The notes beneath the pieces were generated by a model, which worked only from the letters and a program-made list of their open reading frames with translations, did not search any database and had not been told where the DNA came from. Position numbers and translations under genes: made by a program. A DNA stretch of 64,000 nt from Cerioporus squamosus (lineage: Eukaryota; Basidiomycota; Agaricomycetes; Polyporales; Polyporaceae), in assembly GCA_022592435.1 (NCBI GenBank), contig JABYQS010000024.1, positions 186,001 to 250,000 on the forward strand, read 5' to 3'. Positions 20,454 through 32,285 of this stretch are shown one piece after another; within the stretch, counting starts at the first letter, position 1; the number at the start of each line of letters is the position of its first letter.

Positions 20454-22402
20454 ATGGAGGCCAGCAACGTTGGGGGCGTGCTCGGCGCTATGCTGGTGGA
20501 GGTTTGCCTGGCGTGCATGTGAATTCACACCCTCGGTTCCGACCCTCAGAAGCTCATCCGAAATTTCCGCCTGCAGGCTCTTCGGCGCGACGACCATCCA
20601 GTCCTTCATCTACTTCCAGACGGACGCATCAGCGGTCAGTTCGTGGTCTCTGAAGTCGCTCGTTGGATCAACATGGTGAGTGATCATCTACGCAGTCAAT
20701 ATCGTGTCGTTTGAACCACAAATCGGATCGGCAGGTTTTTGGAAGGCCTGCATACCGCGTTCTGTATCCAGTTCGCCTATGCCTACACGATCAAGAACTT
20801 CGGAAATTATGATTTCATGGGTCACATAAACTGGTGAGCATCAAATCTATCTTTGACTGTGTGTGCCCGACTAACCGGTGGACTTGCAGGGGTGCCGCAG
20901 TAAGTCATAGGTTGTATTGAGCTATGATGGGTTGTTGAAACATATCGCGTATCTCAGGCGACCATTCTGATCGGGGTATGTTCTCCTGCCTTGTTTTCTA
21001 GCTTCAGACTTGTGACAGCGCACCTCTCGCAGACCATCTTATCGCTCATGGTTCATGGGTATGTCCATTGTCGTCCTTCAAGATTCCAAACACTCACGAT
21101 CACATAGCTTCTTTATCAAGCGGATTTATACCCGTATGTATCCCCGTTTCTTCTCTTGTGCGATGCCTGTCCTGATCGTCCCGCGAAGTCGGAAACGGAT
21201 CTGTAATCATTCCAGTGATCACGGTGTGTACCCTTCCTACTCGTCTTCGTACGGCTCTCCGCTCACGCTGGTGTTGTCATGTCAGGCCATCCCCACGCTC
21301 GGTTGCTTCGGTATGTCCGCATGCTGAGCGTTCACATCTCTCCCCATCCTGACAGTGTCTGTCAATCAGCGTGCGGCGTTGGCTCCTTCATCCTGAGGTA
21401 CATTTGCCGTTAAATCTCACGGCGTATAGAACAAGCTAACAGGAAGTGCAGCTTCTCACATAGGGAATGGACGGCGTTCCAAATTGACCTTTCCCCTATG
21501 GTGCGCACCCACATCGCTCGTTCATCACACGACCAAACCTGAATTCCTTCTGTGTCCACTCAGGTGATGATAACTGTTGGTCTCGCTTGCGCAGCGGCTG
21601 CAGACGTTATCATTATGTTCACTATGGCGTATTACATCCCGCTGCAGAAGCACAAGTACGTGCTTTCGGAAACGTCAACATGCACTATATCCTCTGACCT
21701 AGACCAATTCAAGGGGTAGTCATCCGCCTGGCAACTGGGCGGACTCTGTCCTCGTCTACAGCGTCAACACCGGAGCGATGACTGCAATATTTTCCATCCT
21801 TAGCCTCGTTCTTGTGAGCTCCCAGTCGTCACATACCCCATTGTTAGACTGACCACAGGATGTCGATGATTAGTTCCTCACAGAGAGACACAGTCTCGTC
21901 TACCTCGGTTTGATCGAGATACAGACAAAGCGTGCGTCGTTCTCTCTTATTCCTTAGTGCATCAACCGAAACCGACGATCTCGTCTCTGCAGTGTACTCG
22001 AACTCCCTCCTCGGAAAGTGAGTCGTTCTCCCTTGAGAGCGACCTTCCTGCGGCTCACACTGACCTTCACCTCTCTAGCCTCAACATCAGTGCAATCACC
22101 CCGGAGACGCCAATTGGAATGCCAACGCACCCCAACACGTACAAGCTCACTCCGCGACGCTCTCTCGAGTTCCGCACGCGCATGCCGCGGTCCGATATGC
22201 CTGCAGTACGTATTCGCTTCCTGTGGCCTCGGTATCTCCTCGCGCTGACGTCCGCCGGTGCCCTTGTCCGCAGCCGCAAGTCACGGTGATGCAGGAGACA
22301 GTAGTCATGCGCGATGAGCTGGATTACGACGACTTCAAGTCGGATATCGGGCTTGCGATCACGCAGGACAGTCCTCATGAGAACAAGAAGGAGCTCATGT
22401 AG
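20454..22402 (+). CDS. DUF6534-type multi-span membrane protein
   Basis: Seventeen exons: 20454-20512, 20577-20675, 20735-20833, 20890-20899, 20958-20975, 21033-21058, 21108-21133, 21189-21223, 21286-21310, 21370-21397, 21452-21500, 21564-21655, 21714-21813, 21874-21931, 21993-22017, 22079-22205, 22274-22402 (334 residues). About seven hydrophobic helices: GGVLGAMLVEVCLALFGATT at the start, a WFLEGLHTAF second helix, then AAAADVIIMFTMAYYI. The family signature LYSNSLLGNLN follows the last helix. The C-terminal 90 residues are a soluble tail. These proteins are numerous in Agaricomycetes and have no established function. All seventeen exons join in phase, which strongly supports the model. The fourth exon is only 10 nt. 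Confidence 0.85.
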
Positions 22403-22760
22403 GTCCGCGAAGTACGGGGCTATCTGGGTATCTGCGGGTTCTCTTCACCCGTATGTGAGATACTGCTCGACAAGTCGCGGTTTGTAGTGTTTTGTAGTGA
22501 CCTTACGTGATTCATTGTAATCAATCATACTCTCATTTCGTTCTGAGACATGTTCTGCCCGCATTCTGGCGAAAGTGATCTGCAAACTCTGCCGTCGCTC
22601 TTCCATGAACGCGCGAAATGATATCTGATACATAGGTGATACGAACTACAAGTACAACTTGGGATGCCGACTCCAGATGATGCTACTATATCGTACATTC
22701 GACGGTGAGACGTCGATAGACTTCCTCGACCGATGCATACACGCTTCTCCTCCTGCAGAA
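22403..22760. other. convergent 3' region
   Basis: 358 bp between the DUF6534 gene (+) and the zinc-finger gene (-), with nothing coding seen. Confidence 0.6.
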
Positions 22761-23667
22761 CTACACCGTGCACGAGTGACGCGTGTTATCGGGACGCTCA
22801 TGATGGTTGCACCGCGGACAATGCTTGAGAACGCCGAGATGTTTCTGCGACCAGATGTGCCTCCTGAGGGTGCCCTTGCCAGTGTTGATCACATGGCCGC
22901 ACGGAGCATCCGCCGCAGGGTCCCCCGCGTTGAGCACGCTCATCTTGCAGGTGGTCGGATAATTCTGGTCCCCGACGAAGGTGTTGTGGATGTACTCGTG
23001 AACCTCGTCGACCACATCCATCTCGGGGATGGCCTGACCGTCCCAGCGCGGCGGGTTGTTCGTCCAATCGCGCACGTTATGGGTGATCAACCTGAAGCTC
23101 CCTTCGTCGGCCGCACCCTCCTCCATCTCCACATCGCCGCCCGAGCCCTCGTCGTTCGAGGCGATCACAGTGGTCCCAGACCCGGATCCCTCGTTGTTCA
23201 AGGCAGTCACAGTGGTCCCAGACTCGGAGCCCTCGCTGTGTGTTCCTGAGTCGGAACCATCGGAGCCCGAGTCCTCACTGCTGGAGTCGGAACCGGAACT
23301 ATCGGAGCCCGACTCGTCGTTGGCGGGGCCAGTGAACGTCGCAGGCGGTGAAGCAGGTGTGGTCTCAGGCGGAGGGGGAGGGCTGTACAGAGGCAGAGAA
23401 TCATGCATGGCCTGGAGGTCGTCCCAGGCGGTGCGCTCCCCGTCGATGAGTTGCGCCTCGATGTCTACCAACGCCTCGGACAGCGTTTGGTACGGCTCTT
23501 CGACCACTCTGCAGATTAAGTTAGCCTGCGTCAACTCCCCCATCGAGCGAAGAGACTCACATGTACGCCCGGTGCATCCAGGCATCGGGATCAGAGGCGG
23601 GCATATCCGACTCGGTGTTCATAAAGTTCTCCGAATCGTTCGCTGGCATCGAGTTCGTCGCGGACAT
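22761..23667 (-). CDS. lineage-specific two-finger zinc-finger protein
   Basis: Exons 23561-23667 and 22761-23508 (284 residues). The intron has a GTGAGT donor, a CTAAC branch point and a CTGCAG acceptor. The N-terminus (SDMPASDPDAWMHRAYIVVE, EEPYQTLSEALVDIEAQLID) is shared with the broken copy at 4.1-5.0 kb. A Ser/Gly/Asp-rich linker follows. The C-terminal module matches those at 13, 49 and 51 kb: Trp motif PPRWDGQAIPEM, a VHEYIHN helix, first finger ending PCGHVINTGKGTLRRH-x4-H, second finger CPRCNHHERPDNTRHSC. Start choice: a TATA-like ATAAAA lies 90 bp upstream, and a pyrimidine-rich leader ends at this ATG. A nuclear role is inferred from the fingers only. Confidence 0.8.
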
Positions 23668-23753
23668 CTTTCAAGAGTCGAACAGGCGATGTGTGTAGAG
23701 GAGGGATGGGAGGGATGAGAGGGATGGGCATCCTGGCCAGTCGGTCTAGCGGA

Positions 23754-23761
23754 CTTTTATC
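23754..23761 (-). promoter_or_regulatory. TATA-like box of the zinc-finger gene
   Basis: GATAAAAG on the minus strand, about 90 bp upstream of the start codon at 23667, followed by a CCCATCCCTCC-type pyrimidine-rich leader. Confidence 0.55.
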
Positions 23762-24819
23762 CTCCAGGCTGAGCACCCGCTCGCTTTGCGGTCGGGATGC
23801 GTCTCCGTGCCATTGAAAGAGCGGGCATTGTCCTTCAGCCAAAGGACACCGAGCCGACGTCGGTGGAATCCCCGTGGGCCCCTGCCCGGGAGTCGCGAAT
23901 TCCCGTATTTGGAGGAAGTCGCCACTCCTAGCTCCTGCGCCTAACAGTGGCCAAAGCAAGCCGTCAAATAAGGTTGCAATTTCTATGCGGTGATGGCTTC
24001 AATAGTTCCGGAGGTCCTGCGAGCAGTATCGCGGTCTTGACAATGCTCCCCAGCCGTAAGGGGTCCGGCGCATAGGATCGAACGAATGCGCCTTCCCGGC
24101 GAAACTAGCGGTCGCAAGTACGCGTTGGCAGACAGGGGCTCTGGTTCACTGGTGATGAGAACCAGGAACATCAAGCGACTGGCAATAACAACATTCAGCG
24201 GTGTGCCGAGGCGGGGAAAGCCAAGTTCCAACCTCAAAGTGAGCGCTCACCTGAGTCCACCTCAATAGGACAAATGCTCATCCGCCTGCCGATCCATGTG
24301 CGTGGGAATGATATCGTCAAGGTGTGCGGGAGGCAACTGAACAATACGAAGCAGTGAGCGGCGATATCTATATGCCTTCGGCTCGACATATTTTGAAAGC
24401 CTCAGAGTACCTAGTAGCACATGACTCCAGCCTGAGGGCAGCTTGGCTTGAAGCTGACAACATCCAATGGATATATGTGCATAGCACTTCGTAACACGAC
24501 TCAAATAAAGGAGCGTACCTGGGGACAGTCACCGCGAGGATGCCGAGCGCACTGAGTGCGCAGGCGCCGTTCGCGGTAGAAGGCTCACTGCGGCCACTTT
24601 GGCCTGATTCAACCAATATTACTGGCCGGGCGGACCAATGGGACTGGTCCCCCACATTCACTCTCATCATGTGAACAGGGACAGATGCAACAGGATGGAG
24701 CGGTCAAGACTCGCCCCCAGCAGTAACGCAGCCCCTAAATAGTGGTCAATATCCAACGCGTACAGCGGAGACTGGACATGACGCACCGCCTTCCGGACAA
24801 TTGCCCTTGAATGGTACCT
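23762..24819. other. intergenic, nothing recognised
   Basis: About 1.05 kb. The longest open frame (minus, 24368-24670) has no recognisable feature. No repeat or RNA gene seen. Confidence 0.55.
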
Positions 24820-27390
24820 TCACACGCTCACATCCACAAACGCACAGTCCTCCCACTCCAGAACTTGGCCCCTATCCGTCACACCCTGCACATAGAACCG
24901 TGCTCCCTTCGCGCCCTCCAACTCAGCTGGAAGACACGCCGGGTCGACGTAGAATCTGTTCGCCCTGCCGTCCAGGCCCGTCGTCCCAATGAATGTTGCC
25001 GTCTCTGGAGACAAAGCGGTGCCTTCCCCAGCATGAGGATGTACGTATACGTTGAAGTAGATGAAGGACGTGGGAGGGTGGTCCAAGATCCACGCTGGTT
25101 CCGTATCCTCTGGCGATGTCAGGGTCAGAGTAGGTACGGGACCGAGGGATATGCCAGTGCCCCAAATGAGAGTGCCGACGAATGGAGAGACAGTCTTGTA
25201 GATGGGTTCGTTCTGGGCGAAGTCCGCCCAGATGACTTTGGGAATGAGAGGGGTGTGCTTGGACGAGAGGGGGTTGGCGTAAACACTGAGTGCACCAATG
25301 CTAGTCGTGAAAGCTACAGCCTCAGTCGGATCTTCGCTGGTGAAGCCGATGACGATCCCGGCCGCAATCAGAATCTCCCCGGGGTGATCAGAGGTGAGGC
25401 TGAAGTCGAGTAGGAGCTCTGTCCAGCCGTTAGGCAATGACGTCTCTGATACGGAGTTCATCTCAAACTCGACGCCGAAGTCCTTCGCGATGGACTTCAC
25501 GGATGCGCCGACGTTTGCCTCGACAGGTCCGTCGAGCTTATAGATGATGGATAGCCTGTACGACTTTCGTGCGGTAATGGACAGGGACTGGATGGGGAGC
25601 CAAACGCAACGGAAGAAGGCGTCCTCGGAGTCAGACCCGGGTGCAGAGATGGTGATGGTGAGAGAGCTGCCGCCCTGCCAGGCATCGTCCATAGAGAGAT
25701 CGGAAGCAGCCACCGGGACGGCTTCTTCATGGTCACCGTCTTCCCATGCAAGTGTGGGTCGCGGAAAGACGAGGTCCCCCATAGACGTCGTTTTGTGGAC
25801 GTCCGTCCATCCTGTTGCGGATTGTAAGACCTTAGCGCCGCGCACGAACCACGACCACCCAACTCCGGGGGAGAAGGTCGTGAAGAAGGGGAGATGCGCA
25901 GGGTTCGGAGGAGGTTGGCGAGGGAAGAAATCCGCGAGTGGCTTGAACGGCCCGTGCTCACATGCCGGCTCCCCTTCACGGAGTGCATGTGCGGGTACGG
26001 GCACCTCTTCCCCCCGCTGCCGGGGACCGAGCCACAGCTTATTCTCGTACTCCCACCATGACCTCCACGACCATCCCGGCTTGTCCTGCTCGCTCTCCCA
26101 GGTCCAGGCGTGGCCGAAGAGGGCGACGCTGAGTCCGAGAAACTCCGGGTCTATGTGTGAAATAGCTCTGTAGAGACCGAAACCACCGCCGCCATGAGAC
26201 CCGCGGCCCCATACGTCGACCCCGATGTAGAGATCTTGGAGCTGTTTCGGTCGATGGAACTGGGTTTGGTCGAGACTAAGGAGATACTGCGCGGTTATAG
26301 ACGGGTACGAGGATGGCCACTGCGAGCAAAGCATGAGAAGATTTCAAGTATCCAATGACAGTAACTGACCGTGTAGTTGGAGAAGAATGAGGTCGACGGT
26401 AGGAAGAACGGGAGGTTCACACTGTTGAGCCTGTCCTGCCAGCGTAGCCTACCATCTACGATGACACTGTCGTACCTATAATTGGACGTGAGGTTAACCA
26501 CCGACAGGTGCAGCAAAAAGCAGCAGCACCTACCAGACGACTTCAGCATGTGCACCGACTTTTCGCTTAAGTTCTTGCTCTAGCATCGCTATCCATAGCG
26601 TAAGGGCGCGCGTCTGCTCCACCCCACCACGGAGCGCAGCCTCGAAGTTGAGCAGATAACCATCAAAGCCCCTCTGGTACGCCAGATCCGCAAGCAATCG
26701 TGCATAGTGAGGCGAAGCTGGCAGCGTGTGAGCGCTTGCCTTTGCGGGGCCCGTCACGGCTTTTTTCGGCAGGGCGCCCACCAGGAGCCGCAAGCAGTCC
26801 GCCTCGGACTCCGCATGCTCGAAGATCCTGAGGCTAACGTGAGTAGACGCTTATGTCGACGGTGAGAGCCTTACAAATTACCCAGCATCTTGACGCCGTG
26901 GCGGTGGGCTGCTGTCGTCCATCCCGAGGGCGGTATGGTGACTCTGTGGTGCGAGAAGCTTGAGGTTATCAATCACCGGCCGCCTTCGAGGTGGTAGGAG
27001 CGACCCACTATATGAAGGACTCGCAGTAGGACCAGAAGTTGAATGTATAGGACGGAGCCGTCGGCGACTCTACATAGCCTCCCTAGATGGTAAGTAAGTC
27101 CGATGCCTGTTGGGATCCCGAACGTCGGCGAAGAACCTTGTAGTCGTGGCACACCTGCAGATGACTCAGGTACTGTGATGGCTACAAGTGAAACAGGGTG
27201 CGTATACCAGCAGCTTTCCTCTAGAGGCAGCATGAGACACGCCTTCAGTCTCGGTACGAGGAACGTATGGCAAGACGCCTTCCAACTTCTCGGCAGGCGT
27301 CGCTGCCCAGTCGTCCAGATCAGCGAGAGATCGGAAGAACGGAGCATCGTCGGATATGAAGGCCGAATGGTTAGATCCACGGACTGGCAT
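24820..27390 (-). CDS. cytosolic endo-beta-N-acetylglucosaminidase (ENGase, GH85)
   Basis: Exons 27208-27390, 27137-27154, 27009-27082, 26875-26958, 26534-26833, 26370-26475, 24820-26319 (754 residues). It cleaves the chitobiose core of N-glycans between the two GlcNAc residues. The GH85 barrel shows in order: LLVCHDYKGGY, YTFNFWSYCESFIYFSHHRV, TIPPSGW, HGVKMLGN, FDGYLLNFE with the catalytic pair Asn182 and Glu184 (substrate-assisted mechanism in the family), WYDSVIVDGRLRWQ, LPFFLPS, NYTWPSSYP and YIGVDVWGRGSHGGGGFG. The C-terminal half holds the beta-sandwich domains usual for the family. There is no signal peptide, so it should act in the cytosol on free or misfolded glycoproteins. Exon 2 is only 18 nt (VCHDYK) and is in phase. 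The start ATG precedes PVRGSNHSAF, and no better ATG lies upstream. Confidence 0.93.
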
Positions 27391-27732
27391 GTCGGCGTCG
27401 CAGCGCGCAGTCTCTGTCTGGGTATGGTGGTTGCGATGGGGGTTGTGAGGTTTGCAACTAGTCACACAGCCTTGGGCGGTTCACGTCCGGGTATTTCCGT
27501 GCGACCGGACTGGTGCAGTCTGCAAGACACACTCAGCTATAGAGCAGCTACTAACTAGAATTCAATGACAACGTGTATACGAACAAAGCACAAGCAGTGG
27601 GTCGCAGAGGAAGGGCTACACTACGTGAATGTGAGCGGCGGCAAACAGTGGTACACTACCAGCGCCCACGGCGCCCACTACTCCCAGGACCCTGGTACGG
27701 TCCATAATCCGGAGGCGGTCTTCCACCACCAG
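27391..27732. other. intergenic between ENGase and RNA14
   Basis: 342 bp holding the RNA14 3' end and the ENGase promoter (both genes on the minus strand). No other feature seen. Confidence 0.6.
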
Positions 27733-30700
27733 CTACAGAACATGAACATTAGCAAACTGTGGAAGAGAGATAAAGACAACGAGAAACGCACAGGCACGCG
27801 GCGGAGGCGGAGGCGAACGGGGTCTGGGACCGGAACTCGACGGTATGACAGCATTGCGGAAGACTTGCATGAGATCGTCGGTGCGGAAGATAGGACCTGC
27901 ATACGCATAACAATCAGCCCAACTACGCGCACGCGCGATCGACCGCTCGCGATGAACTCACCATCAAACGTGTTCGGAGCCGGGAGAGTGCCAATGAACC
28001 AGTTGAGGACGCCGGGCAGCTGCACGCTCTTGTCTTCCTCCTTCTCTTCCCTGAACCGCCTGGGCGGAGGCGGGCCATCGCGATCGCGCTCTCTGTCCCA
28101 CATCGGGGACCCATGGCGGCGGTGAGGCGGGCCATCCCACCTGTCGCGGTCGCGACCTCTGCTTGGGCTTCCCGGACGCGCACGCTTCGACGGGTAGTCG
28201 CGACTCTCGTCGCGCCTTCTGTGATCTGGTGACTGCGCTCTCTTCGAGGATGAACTCTGGGTAGGGGTCGACTGCTTCGCGGCCTCAGACACGATCGACT
28301 GCAGAGTGTCTGTGCGCCCGAGCAGGCCGCTGCTGCTACTGCTGCTGCCACCATTGAGACGAGCTGAGCCGCCGCCCGATCGATGGAGCACAAAGCCGAG
28401 ATCACGCGTCGCAATAGCGTCAATGTTCAAGTACTTGTGTCTCTCTGCAAAGCGCTTGATGGGAGGATCTGTGATTGTGTTCGATGGTCAGCCGAGACTT
28501 ACGATAAAACCAAATTACAAACCTTGTGGGTACACCTCCGCCATGCGCTTCTCGAGCTTGTGGGCAGTGGCGAGGTCGCCATATTGATACTCATAACGGG
28601 CCCACCGCTCCCACAGGGGCCGGGCTTTGTCAGGCGGGAAAGTACCAATGACACGCTCGAACAGGGCCCTCGCGTCTAGGCAGATATGTTAGCAAACACA
28701 CGACCAGATAAGTAAGGAAGTGCTTACTGTTCTCATCGTTGATGGAGATGAGGAAACCAAGATACCGAAGTACGTACTCGACTTCATCGCTGAACAGTTC
28801 CATGCCCTTCTCGAAGATCCTGCTAGCTACCTGGACATCCTTGTTGCCGCAGTGATACTCCATGAGCGCTGCGTAGTAGTGTCAGTCGGAGCACCAGACG
28901 CAGCAAGAGGACAGACCACGCACCTTCGGCTTCGTGGACCTCCCAAGGCGTCCAGCGGTCTCTGCGCGCTTTGCCGAACACGGCACGAGCAGACTTGAGG
29001 CCCTCAGCACGCCTAGCGAACTTAATGTAATTAATCCAGGCGATGCCGTAGTGCGTGCGTCTCTCCGACAGTTCCTTGTCCTTCGGCGGACGATCGTCAG
29101 AATTCTGCGTGTTGAACGATGAAACCTGCGACTGAGTGCCGGGTGCGTCGATGGACTGGGTGTGATTTTGCTGCGAACCAATCGACGCGCTTGACGAGTT
29201 GGCCGAGTTCACCTTCGCTTCCCGTGCCTCCAGATCCTGGCGGAGGATCTCCAAGAACTTCTCATACGTGGCATGTACCTCAGCGAAGTTACCTTGCAGC
29301 TCGAGCGCCTCAACGAGAACAAAGTTTAGCGAGAAGCTGTGAACGTGGTGAGCATCCAGAGCACGTGCATCGAATGATTCGTCTCACCTTGACGGGTTTG
29401 CCTCAACGCCTGCCTTCAGCAACGCAAGCGCTTCGTCAGCCTTTCCGACACTGCTCGTCCAAGAGTACGCCATGAACCTGTTGCGCAGTGGTCAGGAACG
29501 CGCATACCCTTACGCCTAAGCTACGACGGTAACGCACCAGATCTCAGGGTAGAACCGCATGCGCACAATCGCCTTCTTGTAAACGTTCTGCATGCGCTGG
29601 ATGAACGTGCTCTTGTTGCTCTCCTCGATCTCGAGCGGGTTGCTCTCCTCCCACTTGAGGTACTGTCGCCAGCGCGCGAGGAGCGACTTGTCGCCAGAGT
29701 TGAATGTCGGTGGGCGGGGCAGCCAGATTGCTGGGCGCTTCCCTTTGGGCGGTGGCGGAGGAGGGAAGAGGACAGAGAGATGGTCCTGCAGCTGGTTGTA
29801 CACGGTACGCGCCTGCATGTGGTTCTCCTGCAGATCAGAGATGAACTTCTTTGCCTGCGTTAAACGAGATATAAGCAACGTCGCAAGTCACAGTCCAGAA
29901 GAGCGACTCGCCGTAATCTTGTTCAGGCCGTTCTCGAAGTCCTGGTAATCCTCCCAAAGGCGCTTGACGTTCTCCATTGGAATCTGAACCGCTTGCTGGT
30001 AGGCTCGTCGTACAGCGTCCATCTTTTGTTGTTCTTCCCATGTCGTGTTAGTCTAGGACTGTCCGTTAGCTACGCTCGATCACACGTCGGCCGCAATCCA
30101 AAGGATGTAGAAGACACGCTCGAAACTATCACGCGGTCGGACAGGGCACGCGGGGTCTCCGAGGGGAAACCAGATGGGGGTGCATAGATAGAGAACTACA
30201 GTGGTACAGTGGTCGTAGCGACAAGGTCGAGTCCATCGAGCTGAGAAGGAATGAAGAAGGACAGGCGGAGGAAAGTCAAGACATCTCTTATATCGGCTCG
30301 ACGCCGGTCGGATGAAGACCACGACCGCAATTATCAGTCGGACACCACGTTGAAATACAAGGCCGATCGAGGGCGCGAAGCCCCGCCCGCAACTGCTGGG
30401 CTGATTATCTTCCAACACCACCCGTAGCCCGTTACCCTGTCTGGTGCAGGCACCAGAACACTAGCGTATAGTGCTGATGCCGTCACCAGACGAGTGGTAG
30501 CGTGTAACGGCCAGGGGTGGATAGCGGTGTAGAACTACGCATAGAGAGCTACTGGGCAATGGCCGAGACAAAAGAGCAGGAAGACGCGGTCAATTGGCTT
30601 AAGCTGGTCAGAGCTACTGCCATGGCCACACGTAATGGCTGAAAGCCACTCCCCGCCAGTACCTGCGTCGAAGCCCTCCCTCGAGAATTTCGCTCGGACG

Positions 30701-32044
30701 ATCTTGGAATGCGACCAGACATCCCCATTGACAAGCGTCCGTGGGCACTTGGTCGTACGACCTAGACAACATCTCGCGCACACCTCTGAAACCCCAAAGA
30801 GATCACTGGTCGCGTGGAGAATAACACAATATCAAAGACTCCCATCCAAGGCGTCGTCGACCAGCCAAAGTCGATTGGCTTGCGTGTGTGAGAAGTAGCC
30901 GCAGGGAATCGAGAACGGCGAATGCACAGCGGCCCGACGCGTTTGGTGTCAAGGAAGAACACTTGACGGAGAAGTACGCCGGCATATGGATACGAACAGC
31001 TGTCATTGCCGACGAAACACGGCAGCGACGAATGCACACCCTCAAGGCGACGAGTCCTCCTCGGGTGCCGAGTTCACCACCCGTGGTGGCCATACGGTCA
31101 ACTCTCGACGTTCACGCCTGCTGGCTCTGAAGGTCTCCAAAGCACGCCGATCACGCCTAGCCTATGCACTCGGCAAGCGCTCCGCCAGGGCAGCGGAGAA
31201 GAACCCGCCCACGCCAACGAGGAACAGTCCGGTACGTCCAAGGAACCACGGAGGAAGAAGTAATGAACGAAAGGAGGGCAACATACCTCGCCAGCTTTCA
31301 GGAAATTGATGTAATCCTGCCAAATATCATAGCTGTCCTTGTCCTGACTGGCGTGACTGAGAGCAAAGTCGTAGCATTTGCGGATGACATCCCGGGCGTT
31401 CGGGCCCGTCGTGATTCTCCTACATTGGTTCGATCGTGAGCGTGGCGCGAAGGCGTGGGTCAGTAGTGGCGCGGCCGCACCTAATATACGTGAGGTAGAA
31501 CTTCAGCAGCTCTACAGAGGGAGTCGTTCTCAGCAGGAACTTCTTGAAGAGGGCCTCAGCGTAACCGAATTGCGAAGGGTCGTCAAGGAAATGTTGCAGG
31601 TACGCTATCTGCACAGATGGCTGGATGCCGCGTGTCAGACAGGAGGTGGAGGTTCAAAGGCGCGATGAATCTAACAGTGTTCGGATAGGTCTCAAGCATG
31701 CCTTCGTAGGTGTCCTTAATCTTCTCGATGTCGCCCGACTCCTCCGCGAGGTCAACCAACCTCAGCCAGCCGTCAGCATCGACCGGCTTGTCACGCAGTT
31801 GCGCACGCAGCCGTTCCCATTCTGATTGCGGTGGAGGTGTCGGCTCTTGCTTTGGGGGGCTCACTTGCATCTCTTGACTGTTTGGCTGGGTCGGCGTAGG
31901 TGGTACGGGCGGTGTTGAGCCCGACTGTTGAAGTTGACGCAGGGCGTTGAGGATGTTTTCCGAAAACTGACTCTGGTCGCCGTCAGACTTTGCGCTCTCG
32001 GGCGGGTCTTGCAGCATGGGATCCGACGGCGACGGCTCGGTCAT
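27733..32044 (-). CDS. RNA14: mRNA 3'-end processing factor Rna14/CstF-77
   Basis: Exons 31676-32044, 31481-31620, 31287-31419, 29912-30052, 29538-29854, 29388-29477, 28924-29336, 28728-28868, 28523-28675, 27962-28468, 27733-27896 (855 residues). The protein is a scaffold of the cleavage and polyadenylation machinery in the nucleus. It is an array of HAT (half-a-TPR) repeats: [26 protein letters not shown]-type helices, [108 protein letters not shown] and [20 protein letters not shown]. These are followed by a Ser/Arg-rich tail and the monkeytail-like segment [19 protein letters not shown]. Exon 4 ends at a GC donor (ACG|GCGAGT). Intron 3 is 1,234 nt, far longer than the rest. The final 40 residues after the Pro-rich run may be mis-modelled. 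Confidence 0.92.
30053..31286. other. 1.23-kb intron 3 of RNA14, probable insertion
   Basis: The flanking exons (…FLKAGE and [12 protein letters not shown]…) join in phase, and the sites are GTATGT and CCTAG. Every other intron of the gene is 49-65 nt. The intron has no convincing gene on either strand and no terminal repeats that I can see. A partial transposon or other insertion is the simplest reading. Confidence 0.7.
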
Positions 32045-32285
32045 TCTGGCGAAGATGGGAGAAAAGGTAGAGAAGGCAGTCAAGGCAATGAACAACGCCC
32101 GCTCAGCCCAGGCTCAGCCCCTCCTCTGCCTGTGTTTGGCCCTGCTTGCAGCCGGCGCTCGTGTGCGCACCGTGACCGACGCGTCGCGCGACCCCCGCGT
32201 CCATCCCGCGACGCGCTTGCCTTCTGACCATCATCGCCGCACTCGCGCTCGACCTGCTCGTCTCGCAGACTCGCTTCATGAAGAC
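32045..32285. promoter_or_regulatory. divergent promoter of RNA14 and the axis-like gene
   Basis: 241 bp separate the two start codons on opposite strands, so both genes must start transcription here. No TATA box is visible, which fits shared housekeeping-type control. Confidence 0.6.
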
